A DNA stretch of 5,011 nt, taken from contig DIKJ01000019.1 of NCBI GenBank assembly GCA_002424525.1, forward strand, positions 28,232-33,242, read 5' to 3'. Under the pieces are notes generated by a model, which did no database searches, was not told the origin of the DNA, and saw nothing but the letters and a program-made list of their open reading frames with translations. Below are positions 1-5,011 of this stretch, piece by piece. The stretch comes from Bacteroidales bacterium UBA5621 (GTDB lineage: Bacteria; Bacteroidota; Bacteroidia; Bacteroidales; VadinHA17). The position numbers and the translations under genes are program-made. Within the stretch, counting starts at the first letter, position 1. Each line of letters begins with the position of its first letter.

Positions 1-296
1 TCTGCAGTCATGTTCGCAGGATCAATAGTAACGGAAGTAGCCCTGGCCCTTGCTTCAATTACTTGTGTAAGTGTTGTTTGCTCGAAGGCGGCAGCTCCCT
101 TGACCGTTTCCACGAAGTTAGGGATCAGGTCCGCCCTGCGCTGGTATTGAGTCTGTACATTGCCCCACTGGCTGGTGACAGCTTCACTCATTGTAACCAT
201 GTTGTTGTAGATCCTGGTACCCCAGAGAACCATGCCGAGCACAATGAGCGCGAGAAAGCCGGCTAAGATTATCCACATTAAACAACCTTTCTTCAT
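1..296 (-). CDS. lemA: LemA family membrane protein, N-terminal part (runs off left edge)
   Basis: The minus-strand frame opens at ATG 296-294 and stays open to the left edge, giving 98 complete codons. After a short basic N-terminus there is one hydrophobic segment at about residues 8-26 (WIILAGFLALIVLGMVLWG), followed by the family hallmark YNNMV (30-34), a Trp-containing helix, QRRADLIPN (52-60) and VETVKGAAAFE (62-72). This matches the start of LemA proteins, which are usually about 185-200 residues long, so roughly half is visible. LemA proteins are membrane-anchored with a helical-bundle domain; their biochemical role is not settled, though in many genomes they sit beside TPM-domain or M48 peptidase genes, which here would lie off the left edge. 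AGGAAA abuts the ATG, too close for a classical Shine-Dalgarno site. A well-formed Bacteroidota promoter lies just upstream. The family call is firm; the cellular function is unknown. Confidence 0.93.
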   Translation of the reverse strand, partial: MKKGCLMWIILAGFLALIVLGMVLWGTRIYNNMVTMSEAVTSQWGNVQTQYQRRADLIPNFVETVKGAAAFEQTTLTQVIEARARATSVTIDPANMTA

Positions 297-319
297 TTTC
301 CTGATATTTAATATTTATT

Positions 320-350
320 CAAAGATACTTAAACAGGAGATTATTACAAA
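320..350 (-). promoter_or_regulatory. Predicted Bacteroidota-type promoter for lemA
   Basis: Read on the minus strand, TTTG (350-347) is followed by exactly 19 bases and then TATCTTTG (327-320). This fits the TTTG-N19 to 21-TAnnTTTG consensus known for the primary sigma factor of Bacteroides and relatives. Transcription would start around 311-316, leaving a leader of about 15-20 bases before the ATG at 296. The sequence match is direct; promoter activity is inferred. Confidence 0.72.
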
Positions 351-354
351 TGAC

Positions 355-362
355 TAAATTTG
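355..362 (+). promoter_or_regulatory. Predicted -7 element for ddl
   Basis: TAAATTTG matches the Bacteroidota -7 consensus TAnnTTTG on the plus strand. No TTTG is present at the usual 19-21 base spacing upstream; the nearest resemblance is TTAA at 329-332, 22 bases away. The promoter would therefore be weaker or depend on an activator. Transcription would start near 367-370, about 15-18 bases before ATG 385 but only 6-9 bases before GTG 376, which favours the ATG as the start of ddl. Confidence 0.5.
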
Positions 363-375
363 GAAATCAATAATA

Positions 376-1377
376 GTGACCAGGATGAGAACAATAGCAA
401 TAGTTGCCGGAGGCAATTCTTCTGAATACGAGATCTCTGTAAAAAGTGCGAATGAGGTGAGTAAAGTATTGTTTTCCAGATATATAACATATATCATAAT
501 GATCCGTGGCATCAACTGGTACTGGGAGGATACCAAAGGGCGCTTCCACGCTATCGACAAGAATGATTTTTCCCTGATGACCGATGATGCCAGGATAAGA
601 TTTGATGCCGTGTTCATAGCCATACATGGCACTCCGGGTGAGGACGGGCTCTTACAGGGCTATCTCGACATGCTGGAAATTCCGTATACAAGCTGCAGCT
701 CTTTTTGCTCAGCCCTCACCTTCAACAAACAGGCTTGCAAGTCATATCTCAGAGAATATGGGATTCCCATGGCTGATTCCGTCTTAATAAACAGGAGGGA
801 AGTTCCCGGCACTTCTGAGATTATCAGCAGAACCGGATTGCCCTGTTTTGTAAAACCCAACGCAAGCGGTTCGAGCTTTGGGGTAAGCAAAGTCACAAAG
901 GAGGAAGAGTTATCATCCGCCATCGAAAAAGCTTTTCATGAGAGCCCTGATGTGATGGTAGAAGCGTTTATGGAGGGGCGTGAGGTCGGATGCGGAGTTG
1001 TAAAATCCGGGGAAAAAACACTGATATTGCCGGTTACCGAGATCATCAGCAAGAATGATTTTTTCGACTACGAAGCCAAGTACACTCCCGGGAGATCTGA
1101 TGAGATCACTCCCGCCGACCTGCCGGCAGAGATCACTGATGAAATTCAGGAAATGAGTTCCGCTGTTTATGACATCCTTGGCTGCAATGGGATTGTCAGG
1201 GTTGATTTTATTATCGTCGGCACCAGGCCATTTTTCCTTGAGATCAACAGTGTCCCCGGGATGACGCCGGAAAGCATCGTGCCAAAGCAGGCAGAGGCGG
1301 CTGAAATACCGCTTGAGGAGCTCTATTCGATGGTGGTGGAGGACTCTGTAAGGAGGAGCGTAGAGCGTAAAGCGTAG
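376..1377 (+). CDS. ddl: D-alanine--D-alanine ligase (Ddl)
   Basis: This cytoplasmic ATP-grasp ligase joins two D-alanines for the peptidoglycan stem peptide. Numbered from GTG 376 (333 residues), it shows AGGNSSE with the substrate-binding Glu17, HGTPGEDGLLQG (84-95), the ATP-binding KPNASGSSFGV (160-170, Lys160 and Ser166), the omega-loop DYEAKY (231-236), RVDF (Asp277) and LEINSVPGMTPES (Glu289 and Asn291, metal ligands). Tyr236 lines up with E. coli DdlB Tyr216, which predicts D-Ala-D-Ala rather than D-Ala-D-Lac product. The sequence resembles Bacteroides-type Ddl as I remember it. ATG 385 is the more likely start: it gives MRTIAIVAGG, the usual family beginning, and leaves a sensible leader after the predicted -7 element. 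The last residues (SVERKA) and the TAG stop are made by a 7-bp tandem repeat. No mur or fts genes adjoin it. It faces a convergent neighbour 10 bp away. Confidence 0.96.
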   Translation: MTRMRTIAIVAGGNSSEYEISVKSANEVSKVLFSRYITYIIMIRGINWYWEDTKGRFHAIDKNDFSLMTDDARIRFDAVFIAIHGTPGEDGLLQGYLDMLEIPYTSCSSFCSALTFNKQACKSYLREYGIPMADSVLINRREVPGTSEIISRTGLPCFVKPNASGSSFGVSKVTKEEELSSAIEKAFHESPDVMVEAFMEGREVGCGVVKSGEKTLILPVTEIISKNDFFDYEAKYTPGRSDEITPADLPAEITDEIQEMSSAVYDILGCNGIVRVDFIIVGTRPFFLEINSVPGMTPESIVPKQAEAAEIPLEELYSMVVEDSVRRSVERKA

Positions 1378-1383
1378 AGCGCC
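1356..1383 (+). repeat. 7-bp tandem repeat (GAGCGTA) spanning the ddl stop codon
   Basis: Four head-to-tail units are visible: GAGCGTA (1356-1362), GAGCGTA (1363-1369), AAGCGTA (1370-1376) and GAGCGCC (1377-1383). The first two are identical, the third differs at one base and the fourth at the last two. Since 7 is not a multiple of 3, successive units are read in different frames; together they encode SVERKA and create the TAG stop at 1375-1377. The array occupies the end of ddl and most of the 10-bp gap to the convergent gene. Confidence 0.85.
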
Positions 1384-1387
1384 GTTA

Positions 1388-2773
1388 TTATTCCATAGCC
1401 TTTTTAAGGGCACTCGTTGTTGTGTAATATTTCGTTATCATTCCCGGCACTTCCCAGTCAGGGAGCTTGCCAGCTTCCATGTACTCCAGGAACTTTGCGG
1501 TAACCTGTCCGAAATGAGCCTCATGCCCAACCCTGTAGCTGTCCGGGACATTGATTTTAAGTGTTTTTGGATTGACAGCTTCAACCATAAGATTCTCGTA
1601 CGGCAGGCTCTCCAGGGCAGCCTTAAGCTTCTCCATAAGAAGATCCATAATAATACCCCTCACGTTTTCGAGGTAAAGGGTCGGGACATATTTTTCATCC
1701 GCACCCTGTTTGATAACAAGGTCACATTGAGTGCCGCGCATCACTGAATAATGAGTATCTCCGGCTCCCGGAGGTGCCTGGTATTTCCATTCCACCGACA
1801 CTTTCGCACAGACGCCTTTCAGCCGGTAGACCATCTCTCCGTTGGAATACACATTCAGCTTTCCGTCCTTCATGTCCTTCTGCAGGAAAGCAGGAAAATC
1901 ATCAAAACCGGTAACTCCCGTAAACTCCTCCTTCGACATTACTGTTGGCCATCTTCGTGCTTCAATCATCTCCACATCTGATATGCTCAGGATCTGCTCA
2001 GGGAAGCACTCCCACTGAATAAGATCAACAAGGTGTGTTGTCACATCAACTATTCCTTCCCCCTGCTGATCAACATCAAAAAACCAGGCCGGTCGTATGA
2101 GAGGGGTGCCGGAAACAATCTTTGAGAAATGGTGAACACTTACCTTTGTTACTGCAGGGTCCTCTTTACTGCCGGTTACCAGTGTTCCAAAGACCTCTTC
2201 CTTCTGCGACAGAAGCTTCTGAAGTATTGTCGTTATTTCATAACGCTCAGTCATGATATCGTAGATCAGGATACCCTTCTCCTGTGCTGTACGGAATGCC
2301 TCCTCAAGCCTGGGAAAATCTTCCGGAAGGATGATCATCGGCTTGTCGGCAAGGACATTGAGGCCTCCTGCAACTGACCTGCCTATGTATTCGGCTTTCT
2401 TTCTGTTGTTCCCAGAGAGAACAACCACATTGCCGGATTTTTCCGACACCATTTTCTCAAAAAAATCATCTCCCCTGTAAATAACTTCATTCCAGGCCGT
2501 TGGATCGGCATCCCTCGTGTTGTACGATATGATCCTGTCGAGATACTGCTGAACATCAGGACCTTCTGGGGCATAAACATGAACATCGGGAGAAACCTGG
2601 TCATACATGATCTTCTGAACAAGGGCGGCATGAAAATGCCCGGGATCAACAGTAATTAATTTAACCTGATAATCATTTTTCATTGAGTCTGCCGGTTTTC
2701 TCTGTGAGCTTCCTGAGCCGCATGAACTCAGCAATACTACAGCTGTGAGTATTAACAATAAGATCTTCTTCAT
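1388..2773 (-). CDS. Gfo/Idh/MocA-type oxidoreductase, predicted lipoprotein
   Basis: This 461-residue protein starts with a lipoprotein signal: Lys-Lys, a hydrophobic run (ILLLILTAVVLL) and the lipobox LSSC with Cys18. The following residues (GSGSSQRK) lack both the inner-membrane-retaining Asp at +2 and an acidic surface-export stretch, so anchoring in the outer membrane facing the periplasm is inferred. A Rossmann-like domain spans about residues 36-170, with VDPGHFHAALVQ (42-53) where a GxGxxG loop is usual, and LADKP (141-145), equivalent to the family EKP motif with its catalytic-type Lys144. EGIVDVTTHLVDLIQW (239-254) corresponds to the conserved D-x-x-x-H-x-x-D segment (Asp243, His247, Asp250). 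The C-terminal part resembles the 'putative oxidoreductase C-terminal' family I recall from Bacteroidota (Pfam Oxidoreduct_C). The substrate is unknown; relatives act on sugars and cyclitols. The ATG at 2773 fits the signal peptide; only a weak GAGAA precedes it. No consensus promoter was found upstream. Confidence 0.88.
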   Translation of the reverse strand: MKKILLLILTAVVLLSSCGSGSSQRKPADSMKNDYQVKLITVDPGHFHAALVQKIMYDQVSPDVHVYAPEGPDVQQYLDRIISYNTRDADPTAWNEVIYRGDDFFEKMVSEKSGNVVVLSGNNRKKAEYIGRSVAGGLNVLADKPMIILPEDFPRLEEAFRTAQEKGILIYDIMTERYEITTILQKLLSQKEEVFGTLVTGSKEDPAVTKVSVHHFSKIVSGTPLIRPAWFFDVDQQGEGIVDVTTHLVDLIQWECFPEQILSISDVEMIEARRWPTVMSKEEFTGVTGFDDFPAFLQKDMKDGKLNVYSNGEMVYRLKGVCAKVSVEWKYQAPPGAGDTHYSVMRGTQCDLVIKQGADEKYVPTLYLENVRGIIMDLLMEKLKAALESLPYENLMVEAVNPKTLKINVPDSYRVGHEAHFGQVTAKFLEYMEAGKLPDWEVPGMITKYYTTTSALKKAME

Positions 2774-2830
2774 TTCTCAATCATTTTAATTATTCCTGTT
2801 TATCTTCTAAAAATTCTAACTCTGAACCGA

Positions 2831-2848
2831 TCCCGGCATTTTCCGGGA
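2831..2848. other. Small perfect hairpin in the intergenic gap
   Basis: TCCCGG (2831-2836) and CCGGGA (2843-2848) form a perfect 6-bp inverted repeat around a 6-base loop. It lies between the URO-D-like gene and the oxidoreductase. On the minus strand an ATTTTT run follows only about 13 bases after the stem, so it is not a canonical intrinsic terminator. It could still attenuate transcription or stabilise the 3' end of the upstream message. The structure is seen directly; the function is unknown. Confidence 0.4.
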
Positions 2849-2862
2849 GAGCTCGCCGAAGG

Positions 2863-2910
2863 CAAACCCTGAAACATTGAAACATTGAAACCTTGAAACC
2901 CTGAAACTCT
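2863..2910. repeat. 8-bp tandem repeat (GAAACMYT), six units
   Basis: Six consecutive octamers are visible: CAAACCCT, GAAACATT, GAAACATT, GAAACCTT, GAAACCCT and GAAACTCT. The core (G)AAAC is constant while positions 6-7 vary. The array ends 3 bases from the stop codon (2914-2916) of the minus-strand URO-D-like gene, so it would be transcribed in its 3' untranslated region or in the leader towards the oxidoreductase gene. The units are head-to-tail without spacers, which excludes a CRISPR array. Confidence 0.88.
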
Positions 2911-2913
2911 GAT

Positions 2914-3945
2914 CTAATGACTCTTCACTGCTTCAACAAATGCCATGATATTTTCGCTTTTAACTTCAGGCGGCATTCCCCCTCCGACGGACCAGATCAC
3001 ATGACTGTAGTCATTCGTTTCACTTAAAGCCTTTGCAACTGCGCTTTTCACATCTTCCGGCGTTCCGGCGGCCATTACATCCCTTGGAGGAACGTTTCCG
3101 ACAAGAATAACATCCGGACCGGCAAGCTCCCTTACCTCACCCATGGTGTGTGTGAATGAAAAGTTAAACATATTGACACCCATTTCAGTCAGATATTTTG
3201 CTGTGATCAGCCCCTCGGCATCGTTGTGAAGAAAGCGGACCTTTGAGCCTGTCGTGCCGAAAATCTTACTGAAGTATGGCATTACAAATTCCCTGAATTC
3301 ATCTTCTCCGACAAAACCGATTATATCATCAAGGACCAGCACTCCGTCAATCGACGGAAAACACTCCTTCTGCCAGCTTATCCAGTCACAAATGAAGTCC
3401 GTGATCTTCCTGATAAGCCTGTGAGAGCTATCGGGATCTAATGCCAATGCCATCATAAACTCCGTTGTGCCCATCAGGAAACTGGCAATGTTCAGAGGGC
3501 CCCTGGCGATTGCAAACCTTATCTGATGACCGGCATCCCTTATAGCATTTTCGTTGTTCCTCAGCCTGCTTATCATGAAGGGAAGTAACCCGTCGGTTTT
3601 AACGTTTGGCTGTGGCAGAGAAGCCCCTTCCGAGACATCTGAAATGATCCTGTCAGCATGAGGTAGGCTTTTCTCCAGGAATACCATTCTTGAACCAAAC
3701 GCAGACGGTTCGGTACACATACCATACTCCGACCAGAAGCCGGGCATAAACCAGACATCGGGAAATGTGTTCACTGCCTTGAGGTTAGCCTTGAGCCACA
3801 TCTCGTCAGACGAGTAGAAATCAACATTGGATATACCATACCAGCCTGGTATCCAGGGGCTGTCTATAATAAACCCTGTTGGTTTATATTCCAGCTCCTT
3901 TCCGTTGACCATCCTGATCAGATCATCCCATGATGAGTTTCGCAT
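2914..3945 (-). CDS. URO-D-fold protein, corrinoid methyltransferase-like (MtaA/CmuA-related)
   Basis: The 343-residue protein has the conserved landmarks of the uroporphyrinogen decarboxylase superfamily: LVLDDIIGFVGEDEFREFV (203-221) with the typical MPYFSKI after it, FLHNDAEG (238-245), LVGNVPPRDV followed by AAGTPEDV (281-299), and the closing GGGMPPEVKSENIMAF (321-336). The N-terminal arginine motif of true HemE is absent, so haem synthesis is unlikely. The length and C-terminus resemble methylcobamide methyltransferases such as MtaA and MtbA, which use a zinc site of the form H-x-C...C. Here those positions read His240-Asn-Asp242 and Gly322 or Gly323, so both cysteines are missing. Membership of the superfamily is solid; methyl transfer, metal use and substrate are open. 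The start at 3945 is preceded by no recognisable Shine-Dalgarno site and lies 56 bp after the gcvP stop. Co-transcription with gcvP is possible. Confidence 0.85.
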   Translation of the reverse strand: MRNSSWDDLIRMVNGKELEYKPTGFIIDSPWIPGWYGISNVDFYSSDEMWLKANLKAVNTFPDVWFMPGFWSEYGMCTEPSAFGSRMVFLEKSLPHADRIISDVSEGASLPQPNVKTDGLLPFMISRLRNNENAIRDAGHQIRFAIARGPLNIASFLMGTTEFMMALALDPDSSHRLIRKITDFICDWISWQKECFPSIDGVLVLDDIIGFVGEDEFREFVMPYFSKIFGTTGSKVRFLHNDAEGLITAKYLTEMGVNMFNFSFTHTMGEVRELAGPDVILVGNVPPRDVMAAGTPEDVKSAVAKALSETNDYSHVIWSVGGGMPPEVKSENIMAFVEAVKSH

Positions 3946-3950
3946 ATTAC

Positions 3951-3959
3951 TGTGGATAA
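3951..3959 (-). promoter_or_regulatory. Perfect DnaA-box 9-mer between gcvP and the URO-D-like gene
   Basis: TTATCCACA on the minus strand (3959-3951) is identical to the strong E. coli DnaA-box consensus. It lies in the 56-bp gap, 5 bases upstream of the URO-D-like start codon, in AT-rich DNA. A single box does not make an origin; it could be a DnaA titration or regulatory site, or chance. A second identical 9-mer is found at 269-277 on the plus strand, inside lemA. Confidence 0.35.
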
Positions 3960-4001
3960 GTAATGTAAATCTGCTTCGACCTTAAAATTGTGAATTATTT
4001 T

Positions 4002-5011
4002 TCAGGAAATAAAATTAAATGTCTCCGTTCTGTACGAATCGATCGGATCGCATGTGCAAATCAGGTTTCTGTCGCCGTACCCATCGTCGACACGGCCGAC
4101 TGAAGGCCAGAATTTGTTCTCAACGATCCATTTAAGAGGAAAGGCTGCTCTCTGCCGGCTATAAACGTGGTTCCATTCATCAGCAGTTACCACTTTAACG
4201 GTATGAGGGGCATTGTGAAGAACGTTATCCTCCCTGTCCGCTTTTCCTTCACTTATCTCCCTGATCTCCTTCCATATCGATTTTAAAGCATCAATGAACT
4301 TGTCAAGTTCCTGTAACGACTCTGACTCCGTGGGCTCAACCATCAGTGTGCCATGCACCGGGAATGAGAGTGTCGGGGCATGAAATCCATAGTCCATGAG
4401 CCGTTTGGCGATATCCGCCTCGGTTATGCCGGCTTCAGCCTTGAAATTCCTGCAGTCGAGTATCATCTCATGCGCAACAAATCCTGTGCTGCCGCTATAA
4501 AGTGTTTTATACCATTTTTTCAGTGATGCGGCAATATAATTTGCATTAAGGATTGCGTATTCCGTAGCCCTCGTCAGCCCGTCAGGCCCCATCATCATTA
4601 TATAGGAATGTGAAATTGCCAGGATCAGTCCGCTTCCGAAGGGTGCAGAGGCTACTGCTGATATCCCGTGGCTTCCTCCCGTTTTTACATGAGGATGCGA
4701 TGGCAGAAATTCCGACAGCTTGTCATTCACGAGTATAGGTCCCATGCCGGGACCTCCTCCTCCGTGAGGAATAGCAAATGTCTTGTGAAGGTTAAGATGG
4801 CACACATCAGCGCCTATGTGACCGGGATTTGTGAGCCCGACCTGTGCATTCATGTTGGCACCATCCATATAAACAAGACCTCCGTTTTCGTGGATGATTT
4901 TGCACATCTCTGTCACCTCCGCTTCAAAAACCCCATGCGTTGAAGGATAGGTGATCATAAAGCATGACAGGCTTTCCCTGTTCTCCCCGGCTTTTCTTTT
5001 AAGGTCTTCCA
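4002..5011 (-). CDS. gcvP: Glycine dehydrogenase (decarboxylating), GcvP, C-terminal third (runs off right edge)
   Basis: The minus-strand frame is open from the right edge to TGA 4004-4002, giving 335 codons of a protein usually about 950-970 residues long; the ATG at 4958 is internal. GcvP is the PLP-dependent P-protein of the glycine cleavage system: it decarboxylates glycine and passes the aminomethyl group to lipoyl GcvH. Visible landmarks in order are [23 protein letters not shown] (with the Asp that contacts PLP), [21 protein letters not shown] (Schiff-base lysine codon at 4784-4782), VEPTESES, and the tail [14 protein letters not shown]. The residues upstream of 4958 ([17 protein letters not shown]) continue the expected family sequence. 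No frameshift or missing key residue is seen. The C-terminal domain appears complete. gcvT and gcvH are not in view. Confidence 0.97.
   Translation of the reverse strand, partial: EDLKRKAGENRESLSCFMITYPSTHGVFEAEVTEMCKIIHENGGLVYMDGANMNAQVGLTNPGHIGADVCHLNLHKTFAIPHGGGGPGMGPILVNDKLSEFLPSHPHVKTGGSHGISAVASAPFGSGLILAISHSYIMMMGPDGLTRATEYAILNANYIAASLKKWYKTLYSGSTGFVAHEMILDCRNFKAEAGITEADIAKRLMDYGFHAPTLSFPVHGTLMVEPTESESLQELDKFIDALKSIWKEIREISEGKADREDNVLHNAPHTVKVVTADEWNHVYSRQRAAFPLKWIVENKFWPSVGRVDDGYGDRNLICTCDPIDSYRTETFNFIS

Noticed and set aside
63..266. 67-codon plus-strand open frame opposite lemA
   Set aside because: It is antisense to the LemA hallmark motif and has no features of its own.
354..632. 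Minus-strand open frames opposite the ddl start
   Set aside because: They overlap the promoter region and conserved Ddl N-terminus, have no domain and no plausible start signals.
913..1413. 166-codon minus-strand open frame across the ddl 3' half
   Set aside because: It lies antisense to well-conserved Ddl motifs, overlaps the end of the oxidoreductase gene, and its translation shows no recognisable domain; it is a shadow frame.
1378..1420. Bidirectional terminator at the ddl/oxidoreductase junction
   Set aside because: CCTT-TTT-AAGG (1399-1409) is only a 4-bp stem inside the coding end of the oxidoreductase gene, too weak to support a terminator call.
2863..2910. Octamer array as a CRISPR or as multiple -7 promoter elements
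   Set aside because: Units are 8 bp with no spacers, so it is not a CRISPR. On the minus strand AAnnTTTC resembles TAnnTTTG but misses both outer consensus bases in every unit.
2914..3945. Annotation as HemE, uroporphyrinogen decarboxylase
   Set aside because: The N-terminal substrate-binding arginine motif of HemE is absent; only the superfamily fold and C-terminal motifs match.
4668..4943. 91-codon plus-strand open frame opposite gcvP
   Set aside because: It is antisense to the most conserved part of GcvP, including the PLP lysine; long shadow frames are expected there.
4956..4958. ATG as the true start of the gcvP-frame protein
   Set aside because: The frame stays open to the window edge and the upstream residues continue the GcvP family sequence, so this Met is internal.

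Overview
The window reads as ordinary chromosome of a Bacteroidota bacterium, probably an uncultured member of the Bacteroidales. Four signs support this. The Ddl sequence has the features I recall from the Bacteroides-type clade. There is a lipoprotein oxidoreductase of a kind I know mainly from Bacteroidota. Starts generally lack a well-placed Shine-Dalgarno site. A TTTG-N19-TAnnTTTG promoter, the pattern of the Bacteroidota primary sigma factor, lies upstream of lemA. No phage, insertion sequence, CRISPR array or RNA gene is visible.

Layout from left to right: the 5' part of a lemA gene runs leftward off the edge (1-296, minus). A short divergent promoter region (297-375) separates it from ddl, D-alanine--D-alanine ligase (376 or 385 to 1377, plus). 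ddl converges, with only 10 bp between stop codons, on a Gfo/Idh/MocA-type lipoprotein oxidoreductase (1388-2773, minus). A 140-bp gap follows with a small hairpin and a tandem 8-bp repeat. Next come a URO-D-fold, methyltransferase-like protein (2914-3945, minus), a 56-bp gap with a perfect DnaA box, and the C-terminal third of gcvP, the glycine cleavage P-protein (4002 to the right edge, minus).

The three minus-strand genes gcvP, URO-D-like and oxidoreductase are co-oriented with gaps of 56 and 140 bp, so they may be partly co-transcribed, but their products do not form an obvious pathway. ddl serves peptidoglycan synthesis and lemA encodes a membrane protein of unclear role. No stretch of 300 bp or more lacks a gene.

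I do not see a clear new biological system. The best leads are small: two unrelated short tandem repeats at gene 3' ends (one encodes the Ddl tail and supplies its stop codon), a URO-D-family protein lacking both expected zinc-ligand cysteines, a secreted lipoprotein with a dehydrogenase fold but no classical Gly-rich motif, tightly interleaved divergent promoters, and two perfect DnaA boxes.
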